A DNA stretch of 64,000 bases, from assembly GCF_000724625.1 (NCBI RefSeq), contig NZ_CP007139.1, positions 3,162,001-3,226,000 on the forward strand, given 5' to 3'. Below, in pieces: positions 34,578-43,598 of the stretch. The notes beneath the pieces were generated by a model. It saw only the letters and a list, made by a program, of their open reading frames with translations, did not search any database and was not told where the DNA came from. The position numbers and the translations under genes were made by a program. Numbering within the stretch: the stretch's first letter is position 1; every line of letters begins with the position of its first letter. Source of the stretch: Fimbriimonas ginsengisoli Gsoil 348 (GTDB lineage: Bacteria > Armatimonadota > Fimbriimonadia > Fimbriimonadales > Fimbriimonadaceae).

Positions 34578-35823
34578 CCTTGGGTGCTCGGGCTGCCTCG
34601 GCCGCGATCGCGGACGCATAGCGGCGGCTGGCGCCGGCGTTTCGTCGAACGATTTGCTGGGCGGCGACTCCAAGTTGGTCTTGTCGAGAACGATCCGCGA
34701 GGAGGTCGCGGATCGCGTTACGCAGCTCTTCGGGAGTCGAGGCGATGATCGTAGCGCCTCCTTCGTGCGCTTGAGCCGCCACGTCCCGAAAGTTCTGCAT
34801 GTGAGGGCCGTGGATGACCGGTTTTCCGTGGGCCAGCGGTTGAATGATGTTCTGCCCGCCCAGGTCGGCGAACCCGCCGCCGATCACCACGATATCGGCA
34901 ACCGAGTAGATCTTGGCCAGTTCGCCGTAGGTGTCGAGAATGAGAACTCTAGCGGGCGATAACCTCTCGTTTCGGGATCTCCGGGCAACGCCGGTTCCAA
35001 GGGTCTTCTCGAGATCGTCGCCCTTCTCCACGTGACGGGGAGCGATAACGATTTGGGCGTCGGACGGCAGGGCTTGGGTGACGAAATCGAACTCTTCCGC
35101 CCGAAGCGATCCCACCACCACCACGGGGATTGCCGGATCGATTCCTAACTCGCGCCGCCATATCGCTGGGTCGGCATCGAGCCCTTCGAGGGCCTGATCG
35201 AATTTGCTGTTACCAAGTACCTCGACTTCGCGCGCTCCCAGGAAGCGGATCCGCTCGGCGTCGGCGTCAGCTTGCATGAGGCAGCGATCCATGTCGCGCA
35301 ATAGGGCGCGGTAGTAGAAGGGGAGTTTTTTCGAGCGGCGAAAGTTTTTGTCGCTGATTCGGCCGTTGATTAAAAGCGTTCGGGCGTCGAATGTTTTGGC
35401 CGCCCAAAGGAAGTTCATCCAGAGCTCGGTTTCCATGATTGCGACGACGTCGGGGCGTACCCGCTGCATGGCGGCAAGCTGGAAGCGCGCGACGTCGATC
35501 GGGAAGTAGACCAGGTAGTCGAAGAGTCCGGCGGCCTTCTCTCTCGCGGTTTGGTGGCCGCTGCTCGTGGTGACGCTGAGCACGATTTCGTGGTTCGGGA
35601 GTGCCTGTCGAAGCTCGGTGAGGATCGGCATCGAGGCGACGACTTCGCCCACCGACACGGCGTGAAACCAGATTCGCGGCCGGTCACCCCGTGGGGGAAT
35701 GGTGTAGGAACCTTGGCGCTCCTTCCAATTCACTCCTTCGTTCCGCCGCCGGGCACGGAGCAGCATCCATGGGACCCAAATCGGGGCGAGGATGGTTAGG
35801 AGGAAGTTGTAAAGGATGAACAT
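34549..35823 (-). CDS. waaA: 3-deoxy-D-manno-octulosonic acid transferase
   Basis: A 424-residue protein, as long as E. coli WaaA. N-terminal membrane anchor (LYNFLLTILAPIWVPW), then IWFHAVSVGEVVASMPIL (catalytic Glu region), METELWMNFL, INGRISDKNF and the GT-B C-terminal domain with VVIGGGFADLGGQNIIQPLA. It adds Kdo to lipid A precursor at the inner membrane, which implies an LPS-bearing outer membrane. Confidence 0.97.
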   Translation of the reverse strand: MFILYNFLLTILAPIWVPWMLLRARRRNEGVNWKERQGSYTIPPRGDRPRIWFHAVSVGEVVASMPILTELRQALPNHEIVLSVTTSSGHQTAREKAAGLFDYLVYFPIDVARFQLAAMQRVRPDVVAIMETELWMNFLWAAKTFDARTLLINGRISDKNFRRSKKLPFYYRALLRDMDRCLMQADADAERIRFLGAREVEVLGNSKFDQALEGLDADPAIWRRELGIDPAIPVVVVGSLRAEEFDFVTQALPSDAQIVIAPRHVEKGDDLEKTLGTGVARRSRNERLSPARVLILDTYGELAKIYSVADIVVIGGGFADLGGQNIIQPLAHGKPVIHGPHMQNFRDVAAQAHEGGATIIASTPEELRNAIRDLLADRSRQDQLGVAAQQIVRRNAGASRRYASAIAAEAARAPKVSRRRGETG

Positions 35824-35864
35824 GCGCTGGGTTGGCAGTTAGCAGTTAGCGGGAGCGAGGGGGC

Positions 35865-35913
35865 GCGTTTTCGTACACAACTGTATATATGAATGGCATT
35901 TGTACGAAAACGC
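35865..35913. repeat. 13-bp perfect inverted repeat with AT-rich 23-base loop
   Basis: GCGTTTTCGTACA (35865-35877) pairs perfectly with 35901-35913. The loop TGTATATATGAATGGCATT region is AT-rich, unlike its surroundings. It lies 41 bases upstream of waaA and after the purC stop side. Could be a regulator site, a terminator-like hairpin or a remnant of a small mobile element. Confidence 0.75.
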
Positions 35914-36006
35914 TTTGTTGAAGTGGGCGCAAAGATCGTGGAAGTGGTTGACGAGCTGAGCCGCCCAAATTACTTGAGCTCATCGGCTGGGAGCCGATGC
36001 TACGGA

Positions 36007-36903
36007 TTATTGGGCGCCGAAGGTCTGGCCGGTGAGGCGTTCGAAGGCCTCTACGTACTTGGCCCGGGTTCGGTCTACGATTTCGGGGGGGAGAGTGGGG
36101 CCGGGGGGGCGCTTGTCCCAGTCGATGGTCTCCAGGTAGTCGCGGACGAACTGCTTATCGTAGCTGGCCTGGGACTTGCCGGGGAGATATGCGTCCGCAT
36201 TCCAGAAACGGGACGAGTCGGGGGTGAGGGCTTCGTCGATCCAAATGATTCCATTCGCGGTACGGCCAAACTCGAATTTCGTGTCGGCGAGGATAATCCC
36301 ACGAGCGAGCGCATGGTCGGAGGCGCGCTGGTAAATCTCCAGCGTCTTTTCGCGCACGAACTCGGCGGCTTCGCGTCCGACAAGATCGACCGCTTTGTCG
36401 AATGAGATGTTTTCGTCGTGGCCTTCTTGGGCCTTGGTCGCGGGGGTGAAGATCGGCTCCGGGAGCCGCTCGGAATCGACGAGGCCGGGTGGGAGATCTA
36501 AGCCGTGGACTTTGCCGCCTTGCGCCCGGTATTCCTTGAATAGCGATCCGGTGATGTAGCCGCGGGCGACACACTCGATCGGCAACGGCTCCGCCTTGCG
36601 AGCAATGGTTGCCCGTCCGGCGAGCTCGGGCTGGGGCTGTTTACAACGTGCCTGGATGTCGGATTCGCTCACGGAAATGACGTGGTTGGGGCAGACGTCG
36701 CCGAACTGCTCGAACCAGAAGGCGCTCATTTGGTTGAGGATGCGCCCCTTGTCCGGAATCCCGTTGGCCATGACACAGTCGAAAGCGGAGATTCGGTCGG
36801 TGGCGACGATCAGGAGTTCATTGCCGAGGTCGTAGACCTCGCGAACCTTTCCGATTCTGGCGGGCGGGAGACCAAACACGGCCGTGTGCAGGAGTTCGGG
36901 CAT
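36007..36903 (-). CDS. purC: Phosphoribosylaminoimidazole-succinocarboxamide synthase
   Basis: A 298-residue SAICAR synthase: RIGKVREVYDLGNELLIVATDRISAFDCV at the N-terminus, CVARGYITGSLFKEY, and ADTKFEFGR and IWIDEALTPDSSRFW in the ATP/aspartate region. It joins CAIR and aspartate in purine synthesis. ATG 36903 is supported by TACGAT exactly 7 bases upstream (36911-36916); the longer frame to 36957 has no support. Confidence 0.97.
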   Translation of the reverse strand: MPELLHTAVFGLPPARIGKVREVYDLGNELLIVATDRISAFDCVMANGIPDKGRILNQMSAFWFEQFGDVCPNHVISVSESDIQARCKQPQPELAGRATIARKAEPLPIECVARGYITGSLFKEYRAQGGKVHGLDLPPGLVDSERLPEPIFTPATKAQEGHDENISFDKAVDLVGREAAEFVREKTLEIYQRASDHALARGIILADTKFEFGRTANGIIWIDEALTPDSSRFWNADAYLPGKSQASYDKQFVRDYLETIDWDKRPPGPTLPPEIVDRTRAKYVEAFERLTGQTFGAQ

Positions 36904-37032
36904 CAACGCAATCGTACCGCCATGGCCTCTTGGCGGTTGAAATCGCCACGGGGGCAATGGTCCACCTCCTGTCCGTTTCGTTTGAACCCGCCAAATTGCA
37001 GAAAGTAACGGAGGGACGGTGATGGTTTATGT

Positions 37033-37137
37033 GATGCCGCCGCTTTCAGGGCTCGGAAGGTTTGGTCGCCTCTTACCAGGGCTCCGCTTCGCTGTGCCCT
37101 TCGCTTTGAGATGGCGCCTTCGAGGCTGGCTTGGGAC
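37033..37137. repeat. About 100-bp dispersed repeat, copy 2
   Basis: Shares ordered blocks with 26066-26159, with an extra GCTGTGCCCTTC insertion in the middle. Confidence 0.7.
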
Positions 37138-37247
37138 GTCCGTTGGTGGCACAGCAAATTCATCCACCATCGTGAGCTGGTTGGCGGCGATGGGCATGGC
37201 GAGCCCGGTCTGATGGTCACCAACAAAATAGATTGACAATCCAGGTT

Positions 37248-37315
37248 CACCCGTAGTCCGGGGATTTATCGCCGGAGGAGCCTTGAACCGCGGCTAAAGC
37301 CACGGACTACGGGTG
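37248..37315. repeat. Hairpin element, 13-bp stem
   Basis: CACCCGTAGTCCG and its perfect complement enclose 42 bases that contain a nested CCGCGGCTAAAGCCACGG hairpin. Confidence 0.7.
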
Positions 37316-37426
37316 AAATTTGGCAGGGAAACGTAAACGTAAACGTAAACGTAATTTGTGAATGACCATGAGACCGGCGGTCCGTTGAGCCAAGACCGTC
37401 GAATATCAAGCATCAAGCATCACTTT

Positions 37427-37500
37427 CCGGACTCCCTCACCCCCAACCCCCTCTCCCTCGTTCGGCACGAACCATCCGAAGGAGGGAGAGGGGGCTCCGG
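37427..37500. repeat. Palindromic CCGGACTCCCTCACC element, copy 1
   Basis: Begins CCGGACTCCCTCACCC, has CCCCCTCTCCCTC on the left arm and GAGGGAGAGGGGG on the right, and ends CTCCGG, so the arms pair over at least 13 bp. Other copies: 50225-50295 (inverted) and 59884-59959. Confidence 0.9.
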
Positions 37501-37636
37501 AGAACTCGTTCTTTGGGTTTTCTTGAGCCGTCTGGTCGACCTTTCGGGGCTGTTAGTAGTTACGAGCCAGCCTGGGGGTGCTCGACTTCGTCGTAAGATT
37601 AAATCATCTTATTGGCTTTGACGGTCTACTACTGAT

Positions 37637-38266
37637 ATGCGGGCGATCTTTGCGATGGTGGGGTGCGGGGTGCTGGCGGCAGGAATGGCGCCGATGAGGC
37701 AACAATCGGCGGCGAAAGACTCGGAGGGCGTTCGGCAGGAGATTGGCTCCTATCGGACGTGGCAGTGCGTCACGCCGAGGCCGGTGGATATGACGCCTTC
37801 AATCGCCATGAGCTGCATTGGTCCGGCGACGTGGGATCGATCCCCAAATCCGCACTTCCAGTACGTATTCAAGGTGTATGTCAACCAACTCGGCAAGGCG
37901 GCGTTAGCAGACCCGAAGCATGGTCCGTTTCCGGTCGGATCGATCATCGTTAAGGAGAAGTACGAGGTTCGGCAGGGGCAGGATAGGTGGCGTGAGCGGG
38001 AATTGCCAAAAGGGGCCAAGCCGGTCCTGTTGACGGCGATGATCAAGCGTCCGAACGGCTTTGATCGGGCGAATGGGGATTGGCAATACATGGCCCTGTC
38101 GGGAGACATGAAGAGCCGGTCGACGACCGGGATCTCTTACTGCAGCGCGTGCCATGCGACGCAGGTGAAACACGACTACGTGTTCGGAAGCTATCTTCCG
38201 GCTCGATTTGGGACTCAGGAGGGGCGGTTTATTCCGATCAAAGGTCTCGGCGGTCGTAGCCGGTGA
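37637..38266 (+). CDS. Exported cytochrome P460-like protein
   Basis: A 209-residue protein with an N-terminal signal segment, a P460-type beta-sheet domain (HFQYVFKVYVN, FPVGSIIVKEKY) and a C-terminal heme site YCSACHATQVKHDYVF (CxxCH at about residues 172-176). Cytochromes P460 oxidise hydroxylamine or related compounds; many homologues in non-nitrifiers have unknown roles. Located in the periplasm if exported. Confidence 0.85.
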   Translation: MRAIFAMVGCGVLAAGMAPMRQQSAAKDSEGVRQEIGSYRTWQCVTPRPVDMTPSIAMSCIGPATWDRSPNPHFQYVFKVYVNQLGKAALADPKHGPFPVGSIIVKEKYEVRQGQDRWRERELPKGAKPVLLTAMIKRPNGFDRANGDWQYMALSGDMKSRSTTGISYCSACHATQVKHDYVFGSYLPARFGTQEGRFIPIKGLGGRSR

Positions 38267-38290
38267 GGGCGGGTGTACTTTGTACACCGG

Positions 38291-38333
38291 GCGCAGGTAC
38301 GAGCCAACCTGCGGCTACACGGCTTCGGCGTAG
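38291..38333. repeat. 43-bp dispersed repeat, copy 1
   Basis: GCGCAGGTACGAGCCAACCT then GCGGCTACACGGCTTCG; the first 37 bases are identical at 40367. CGCAGGT and ACCTGCG inside it can form a hairpin. It lies after the P460 gene. Confidence 0.9.
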
Positions 38334-38365
38334 GGAGGCCGGTCCGGAGATCAGTCCGTGCGACG

Positions 38366-38866
38366 TTATGTGGGGGACCAATCTTTTTTTACGGCAACGT
38401 TCATTTCCGCCACGTGGTCGCGGAGTCGCGCTTCGAAGGCGGTGAGGGCGTCGGCGAGGCGGGTGTCGGTGGCGCCGAGGATGCGGATGGCGAGGAGGCC
38501 GGCGTTTCGGCCGTTTCCGATCGCGACGGTGGCGACGGGGATTCCGGCCGGCATTTGTAGGATGGAGTAGAGCGAATCTACGCCGGACAGGGCTCGGGTT
38601 TGTACCGGGACGCCGATGACGGGCAGAGTGGTAAGGGACGCTACCATTCCGGGCAGGTGAGCGGCGCCTCCGGCGCCGGCGATGATCACCTTTAGGCCTC
38701 GGTCACGGGCGGAGCGCGCGTATTCGAACATGGCGTCCGGAGTTCGATGCGCCGAGACGACGCTCATTTCGTAGGAGACGCCGAATTCTTCCAAGGCGGT
38801 GGCCGCGGGGCTCATCGTCTCGAGATCGCTCTGACTGCCCATGATGATGCCGACTAGTGGACCCAC
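38366..38866 (-). CDS. purE: N5-carboxyaminoimidazole ribonucleotide mutase
   Basis: A 166-residue class I Pur[15 protein letters not shown] binding loop, VVSAHRTPD with the catalytic His, [15 protein letters not shown] and PVIGVPVQT. It converts N5-CAIR to CAIR in purine synthesis. GTG start at 38866 with TAATCT 7 bases upstream (38874-38879). No purK is next to it. Confidence 0.97.
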   Translation of the reverse strand: MGPLVGIIMGSQSDLETMSPAATALEEFGVSYEMSVVSAHRTPDAMFEYARSARDRGLKVIIAGAGGAAHLPGMVASLTTLPVIGVPVQTRALSGVDSLYSILQMPAGIPVATVAIGNGRNAGLLAIRILGATDTRLADALTAFEARLRDHVAEMNVAVKKDWSPT

Positions 38867-38898
38867 GGACAGGAGATTACCGCGCCCCGGATTTGTTG

Positions 38899-38904
38899 TA
38901 AGAT
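38899..38904 (+). promoter_or_regulatory. Putative -10 box TAAGAT for leaderless start at 38912
   Basis: TAAGAT ends 7 bases before the polymerase ATG; GGGAG directly before the ATG is too close to be a useful ribosome site. Confidence 0.45.
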
Positions 38905-38911
38905 ATGGGAG

Positions 38912-40198
38912 ATGGTAGACGGACTTCTACCCATAGAGCGAAAGGAGCGCCCGCTTCAGTTTCTGTTCCTCGACTTGAACTCATATTTTGCTTCGGTCGA
39001 GCAACAGGAGCAGCCCAAATTGCGCGGCCGCCCGGTGGCGGTGGTACCGGTCGACGTCGACACCAGTTTTGTCATTGCCGCCAGCTACCAGGCGAAGGCG
39101 TTCGGAATCAAGACGGGCACGATGATCCGGGAGGCGAAGGAGCGATGTCCGGAGATCGCGATCGTGAAGGCGCGGCCTCAGGTGTATTTGGCTTATCACA
39201 AGCGGGTGATCGACGTGGCGGAGTCGGTACTTCCGATAGACGACGTGTGCAGCATCGACGAGATGCGGTTTCGGCTGTTGGGCACGGAGCGTACGCCGAA
39301 GGTCGCGGAGGAGATCGGGCGGGAAATGAAGCGCGCGATTCGGGCGGGAGTGGGGAGCGAGATGTCTTGCTCGGTCGGGATCGCACCGAACGCTTTTTTG
39401 GCGAAAGTGGGGACCGAGCTACAGAAGCCGGACGGGCTGGTGATCATTCGCGCGGACGATCTGCCGCATTGCCTTCATCCGCTCAAGCTGACCGACTTTC
39501 CGGGGATTAACAAGCGGATGGCGGCTCGGTTGAACGCGGCAGGGATCTTCTCTTCCGAACAGATGTGCGCGGCGTCTCGTCCGGACTTGCACCATGCGTT
39601 CGGGTCGATCGTGGGGGAGCGTTGGTGGTATCTGCTGCGGGGGTTCGACCTTGGGATCGACGTCCACGACCGCAAGACGTTGGGGCACTCGCACGTGCTG
39701 CCGCCTAACCTACGAAATGAGAAAGGGGCGTTCGAGGTGTTGTTACGCCTGCTGCAGAAGGCGAGCGCGCGGTTGCGGGCGACCGACCTTTGGGCCACGG
39801 CGATGGCGGTTTCGGTGAAGGGGTATCGGCGAAGCTGGCAGGCGAAGGTGCGGATGCCGGCGACGCAGGACACGGTGACGATGAACGAGCATCTGGCGGA
39901 ACTGTGGGCCGATCACGACTTCGATATGCCGAGGCTCGTCGCGGTGACTTTTTACGAGCTCAGGAGCGAGGCGGAATTTACACCATCGCTTTTCACGCCG
40001 ACGAAAGATCGGGCGAAGCTCAGTCACGCCGTAGACACGGTGAACAAGAAATTCGGAAAGCACAAGGTCTTTCTCGCCGGCATGGAGAAGGTGCGGCACA
40101 CCGCCGACGAGAAGATCGCGTTCAACAAGACCTGGCTGTTCTCGGAAGGTAAGGGGGACAACGAGTGGGTCGACACCTTCCGGGGAGCCAGGGACTAG
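38912..40198 (+). CDS. Y-family DNA polymerase
   Basis: A 428-residue polymerase of the DinB/UmuC superfamily. [12 protein letters not shown] gives catalytic Asp21, SIDEM gives Asp116 and Glu117, so the metal site is intact, unlike Imu[21 protein letters not shown] is the thumb HhH. The C-terminal little-finger region is diverged and no beta-clamp motif is obvious. It probably performs error-prone synthesis over lesions. No recA/imuA partner is adjacent, and it is not the usual dinB length or sequence. Confidence 0.93.
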   Translation: MVDGLLPIERKERPLQFLFLDLNSYFASVEQQEQPKLRGRPVAVVPVDVDTSFVIAASYQAKAFGIKTGTMIREAKERCPEIAIVKARPQVYLAYHKRVIDVAESVLPIDDVCSIDEMRFRLLGTERTPKVAEEIGREMKRAIRAGVGSEMSCSVGIAPNAFLAKVGTELQKPDGLVIIRADDLPHCLHPLKLTDFPGINKRMAARLNAAGIFSSEQMCAASRPDLHHAFGSIVGERWWYLLRGFDLGIDVHDRKTLGHSHVLPPNLRNEKGAFEVLLRLLQKASARLRATDLWATAMAVSVKGYRRSWQAKVRMPATQDTVTMNEHLAELWADHDFDMPRLVAVTFYELRSEAEFTPSLFTPTKDRAKLSHAVDTVNKKFGKHKVFLAGMEKVRHTADEKIAFNKTWLFSEGKGDNEWVDTFRGARD

Positions 40199-40252
40199 TC
40201 GTACTGAGGGTTCTGCAACCCGCTCCGGGGTCGGTTCGGACAGGCCTCTATT

Positions 40253-40283
40253 CCCCGGGTAGGAAACCCGGGGGCTAATTTTT
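40253..40283 (+). terminator. Intrinsic terminator after Y-family polymerase
   Basis: CCCCGGGT (40253-40260), loop AGGAA and ACCCGGGG (40266-40273), followed by GCTAATTTTT. A second small hairpin (CACCCTTCCAGGGTG) comes next. The block resembles an intergenic repeat type, so it may be both element and terminator. Confidence 0.65.
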
Positions 40284-40366
40284 GGCACCCTTCCAGGGTG
40301 GATGCTGGGAAATGAGCGTGTCGGTCTACTGTTCCTGAGGAACTTGCTTGGCCTTTTGGAGGCTTT

Positions 40367-40409
40367 GCGCAGGTACGAGCCAACCTGCGGCTACACGGCT
40401 TCGCCGTAA
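40367..40409. repeat. 43-bp dispersed repeat, copy 2
   Basis: Same orientation as 38291-38333, identical over the first 37 bases. Lies between the polymerase and the convergent S-layer gene. Confidence 0.9.
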
Positions 40410-40436
40410 GATGCATTCTAAATGAGGCTTGACGGT

Positions 40437-40943
40437 CTACTTGCCGGCTTTGACCTTGCCGAGGTCCTCGTGCATCTGCTTGAGGTCGCTTCGAAGGCGG
40501 TGGAGCTGGTCGAATAGGTTCTTGAACGTCACGTTCAGGCCATCGATATCTTCGCGTTGGCTGCGCATTGCGGCGACGGAGAGGCGGAGGGTCTCGATTT
40601 GTTTAGCAAACTCGGTCGTTTCGGCTTTGGTGACTTCCGGGGTCTGAGCGGGTTTGGCCTTCAGGGTGTCGACTTGGGCCTGCAGGTCGCTTAGCTTGAC
40701 TTGCTGCTGGCCGTAGAGGGCGCCGAGGGCGGCGGCCATTTCGAAGCGCGATGCCGGACGGCTGCCGCGGAATAGGCCGTCGGGATAGCCCTTCAGCACT
40801 CCGACTTTGAAAAGGTTGTCGACGGCGGAAAACGCCCAGTGGTCGCGGGGGACGTCGGCCGGGGCTCCGGATTGGCTCTGGGCAAGCGCGCTCGTCGCGA
40901 GCAGTGCGCCAAGCATAAGGGCAAGCGGCTTAATCTTTGTCAT
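40437..40943 (-). CDS. S-layer-homology domain protein with coiled coil
   Basis: A 168-residue exported protein: signal peptide (1-21, ATSALAQ), one SLH domain (VPRDHWAFSAVDNLFKVGVL then GYPDGLFRGSRPASRFEMAA, about 30-78), then a long coiled coil to the C-terminus. In diderm phyla such short SLH-coiled-coil proteins tether the outer membrane to peptidoglycan. AGAGGAAC upstream is a good ribosome site. Confidence 0.9.
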   Translation of the reverse strand: MTKIKPLALMLGALLATSALAQSQSGAPADVPRDHWAFSAVDNLFKVGVLKGYPDGLFRGSRPASRFEMAAALGALYGQQQVKLSDLQAQVDTLKAKPAQTPEVTKAETTEFAKQIETLRLSVAAMRSQREDIDGLNVTFKNLFDQLHRLRSDLKQMHEDLGKVKAGK

Positions 40944-41004
40944 GGAGTTCCTCTACTTAACCTGACGAACGGAGCGGCTCCGAAGTGCGCCACCTACCCG
41001 CATT

Positions 41005-41793
41005 CTATTTGTGAAGCTTCGGAACGACGAATTCTGAGGCTTCGAAGATCTTTGGCCTCCAGACAGGGATCCAGGCCATGGCCAGCGGCTTGTGTCCGGC
41101 TTCTTGCGCTCCGATCTGGGCGCTTACCGGAAGCTTCCGCGCACCGTCGATGTTCAACTCGATGCGTACGGGGCCTATCTTCTTGGCCTGAGCGGGCGTT
41201 CGCAGGATGAGGAGCTGATATTGCTTAAGGTTGTATTTGCCGTACTTCACCGTGCGCTCGCTCACCGACGTGGTGAAGCCGCTTCCCGGACGGCGGGCGA
41301 GGGAGACCAGCGACGAGAGAGGGGCCTCGCCTCGTATTCCACCCAGGATGTAACGGGGGAAGCCGGTGACCCAATCGGCGACTTTCTTCGCTTTGTTAAA
41401 GGCAAATGCCGAAAGGGGCATTTGAAGCCGTTTGGAGCCCTTGCCGCTGCCCGCGTATTGGAGCGTCTTTCCGTTCGCGACCAGGTTAACCCCGGAGAAA
41501 GGGACGTCGGCGCCGTTGCGGGGGTAGTGGGCGTCGGGGAAGTTTATGTTGAAGGTCTTGGAATCCTTGACTTTGACCCAGCCGCGATTGGTGCCGCTGC
41601 CGTCAAAGATGATCGCCGTCTTAATCTGCCCAAAGATATTCTTCATGCTAGCCATGCTGGCGTCCGCTTGGCGGGCAAGGGTGACGGGGGAGAGGCTCGA
41701 GGGCTTCCAGGGAGCCGCGGCGGCAGCCTGCTGGGCGGATGCCGGGGTCGGGAGCAGGCCGATCCCGATGGCGAGAACGAAGAGATGGCGCAT
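41005..41793 (-). CDS. Exported protein of unknown function
   Basis: A 262-residue protein with a clear signal peptide (MRHLFVLAIGIGLLPTPASAQQ). The rest is beta-rich with no motif I recognise; the alternation of strands loosely recalls LolA/LppX-type outer-membrane lipoprotein carriers, but this is only an impression. I chose ATG 41793 because TAACAT lies 7 bases upstream (41801-41806) and the signal peptide then starts properly; ATG 41814 would overlap the upstream gene. Confidence 0.7.
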   Translation of the reverse strand: MRHLFVLAIGIGLLPTPASAQQAAAAAPWKPSSLSPVTLARQADASMASMKNIFGQIKTAIIFDGSGTNRGWVKVKDSKTFNINFPDAHYPRNGADVPFSGVNLVANGKTLQYAGSGKGSKRLQMPLSAFAFNKAKKVADWVTGFPRYILGGIRGEAPLSSLVSLARRPGSGFTTSVSERTVKYGKYNLKQYQLLILRTPAQAKKIGPVRIELNIDGARKLPVSAQIGAQEAGHKPLAMAWIPVWRPKIFEASEFVVPKLHK

Positions 41794-41803
41794 CGCGGAC
41801 ATG

Positions 41804-43504
41804 TTACTGGGCATTAAGTTTTGCAGCGTCGGGGAGCCAAAGGCTCAGGTCTAGCTCGGCGAACGGAGCGTCTTTCTGCTGACACTCCAATAAGAACGCC
41901 GTTTCCTCTTCGGTCATTACGGCGCCGGTATGGACGCGGTCGGCGATCTCGGCCAGGCGGTCGAAGCGGTCGATATGATCTTGGAAGCGTATTTCGGCGT
42001 AGTCTTTGGCGGCAAAGGTTGAGATGAGGAACTGCCAGTCCGAGCTCTCGGCGAGCAACATCTCGCGCGCGGCTTGGGTGACGACCTCTTTCGCTGGGCC
42101 GTCGGCGTAGTCGCGGGCCATCTGACGCATTTTTCGCTCGATCGGATAGAGCTTGGCCCAGGTCCACGAATTCTCTTCGTTGATCCAGATGTAGTGATAG
42201 CCGCCCTCACCCCAGCTTCCTTCGGGAAGGTTGATGAGGTGCTTGGCGGGTTCGGTGTCCATCATGTCGCCGCCGCTCACCATCTCGATCTCGCCGTCGG
42301 CGTGGAGGCGCTTGGTCAGCTCGTAGAGGAACTCCGGGCCTTCCCACCACCAGTGGCCGAACAACTCGGTGTCGTACATGGCGACGAGGGTTCCGGTTCG
42401 GTCGGCGAGCCCTTTGTAATGGGCGAGGGTTCCCTTTAGGACGTTGACGAGGTCGGCAGCGTGGTCTTGGATTCGTTCGAACGCGTTGTAGGGGTCGTAC
42501 GGCTGCTTTTTGCCAAGGTCGCTCTTCTCCTGGGAGATCCGCCAGTAGCGGAGGCGGCCCGGATAGAGCTGTTTGTGGAACTCCAGGTAGTACTCGTCGC
42601 CCGGGTAGCCAGCTTCGCCGGACCACACTTTGACGGTAGTTTGCGGGTCGCGGGCGAACGCGGTGGTGCCGGTTGGAAGCAGGTAGTGCTCGTATTCCGA
42701 ACGAAACTCCTCGGGCGGGGAGAAGTAGCGGCTGCTACGCGCGAACATTTCAGCGAGCTGGGGGAAATTGGCGGCGTACGTGCCGAGGGGCTGGCCGCCC
42801 CGGATCATGTGGGAGTCCACGAAGAAGTACTCGAGCCCTTCCTGCTCCAGGATCTCGTCGGTTCCCATCCTTTCCCAGGCGACGGCGTTCGGCTCGACGG
42901 GGGACTTCCAGGCATATCGGGGGCGGTAGGCACATTCGGGGAGCCAAATACCGCGGGGCTTGCGTCCGAAATGCTTTTCGTAGGTTTGGACGCCGAGCCG
43001 GACTTGGGCTCGACACGATTCGTCGGTGCCAAGGAGGGGCTGGTATCCGTGGGTGGCGCCGCTCGTGATGACTTCGATGCAACCCTGGTCTTGGAAGAAC
43101 CGAAATCCTTCGATGATGCTTCGGCCCCACTGGTGCTTGAACTGAACGAGCGCCTTGGTATAGAAACGCTGCCAGAAGCCGGCGAGCCCCTGCATCCAGA
43201 GGGGACCTTCGCGCTCGAATCGCTTTGCGTCGGAGAGAGCGATGTCGATTTTCTGTTGGCAGTACTCCTCGAACCCGGTCTTGAAGGAGGGGTCTTCCAA
43301 CTGCTCGGCCAGGATCGGGGTCATGTTGATCGTCCATCGTGGACGAATCCCTTCGTGGTGGAGGCGGTCGAGGGCGTGGAGGAGCGGTAGGTAGCACTCG
43401 GCGGCCGATTCGTTAATCCAGTCCGTTCCGTGGGGGCTTACCCCGTGACTCAACACGTACGGCATGTGCGAGTGGAGGCAGAGAAGGAATCGGCCAACCG
43501 GCAT
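41804..43504 (-). CDS. GH57-family 1,4-alpha-glucan branching enzyme
   Basis: A 566-residue protein. LCLHSHMPYVL opens the GH57 barrel, GIWLPECAYRP carries the nucleophile Glu (about 192) and YDTELFGHWWWEGPEF the catalytic Asp (about 375), with the DUF1957 helical C-terminus. GH57 branching enzymes introduce alpha-1,6 branches into glycogen-like glucan. ATG 43504 has TACAAT 6 bases upstream (43511-43516). Confidence 0.93.
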   Translation of the reverse strand: MPVGRFLLCLHSHMPYVLSHGVSPHGTDWINESAAECYLPLLHALDRLHHEGIRPRWTINMTPILAEQLEDPSFKTGFEEYCQQKIDIALSDAKRFEREGPLWMQGLAGFWQRFYTKALVQFKHQWGRSIIEGFRFFQDQGCIEVITSGATHGYQPLLGTDESCRAQVRLGVQTYEKHFGRKPRGIWLPECAYRPRYAWKSPVEPNAVAWERMGTDEILEQEGLEYFFVDSHMIRGGQPLGTYAANFPQLAEMFARSSRYFSPPEEFRSEYEHYLLPTGTTAFARDPQTTVKVWSGEAGYPGDEYYLEFHKQLYPGRLRYWRISQEKSDLGKKQPYDPYNAFERIQDHAADLVNVLKGTLAHYKGLADRTGTLVAMYDTELFGHWWWEGPEFLYELTKRLHADGEIEMVSGGDMMDTEPAKHLINLPEGSWGEGGYHYIWINEENSWTWAKLYPIERKMRQMARDYADGPAKEVVTQAAREMLLAESSDWQFLISTFAAKDYAEIRFQDHIDRFDRLAEIADRVHTGAVMTEEETAFLLECQQKDAPFAELDLSLWLPDAAKLNAQ

Positions 43505-43524
43505 TTGGGGATTGTAGCCTTAAC

Positions 43525-43549
43525 CGGGACCGCTGGTCTCCAGACCGGC
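43525..43549. repeat. GGTCTGGAGACC element, copy 1
   Basis: The complement reads GCCGGTCTGGAGACCAGCGG then TCCCG; the same core occurs at 50302-50324 and 59865-59883. GGTCTGGAGACC is a near-perfect palindrome. Confidence 0.75.
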
Positions 43550-43598
43550 CTCCGATCGTCACGCCGAGGGCGTGTATTGGCAGGGGTTTCGCGCCTGT

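Larger units (their letters stand above)
36904..37636. other. 733-bp intergenic region with several repeats
   Basis: No solid gene. It contains the second copy of the ~94-bp repeat (37033-37137), a hairpin with 13-bp stem CACCCGTAGTCCG / CGGACTACGGGTG (37248-37260 with 37303-37315), a hexamer run of AACGTA (about 37328-37352), a palindromic element (37427-37500) and a degenerate relative of the 38291 repeat near 37557. A minus-strand frame around 37027-37239 (YFVGDHQTGLAMPIAANQL) reads protein-like and may be a gene remnant. Confidence 0.6.

Noticed and set aside
35893-36405. Rightward frame of about 170 residues over the 3' end of purC
   Set aside because: Mostly antisense to purC; the start lies in the inverted repeat and the sequence is a typical shadow.
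37027-37239. Possible small leftward gene (YFVGDHQTGLAMPIAANQL)
   Set aside because: Reads somewhat protein-like but runs into the dispersed repeat at 37033-37137, has no clear start or ribosome site and no recognised family; kept only as a possible remnant.
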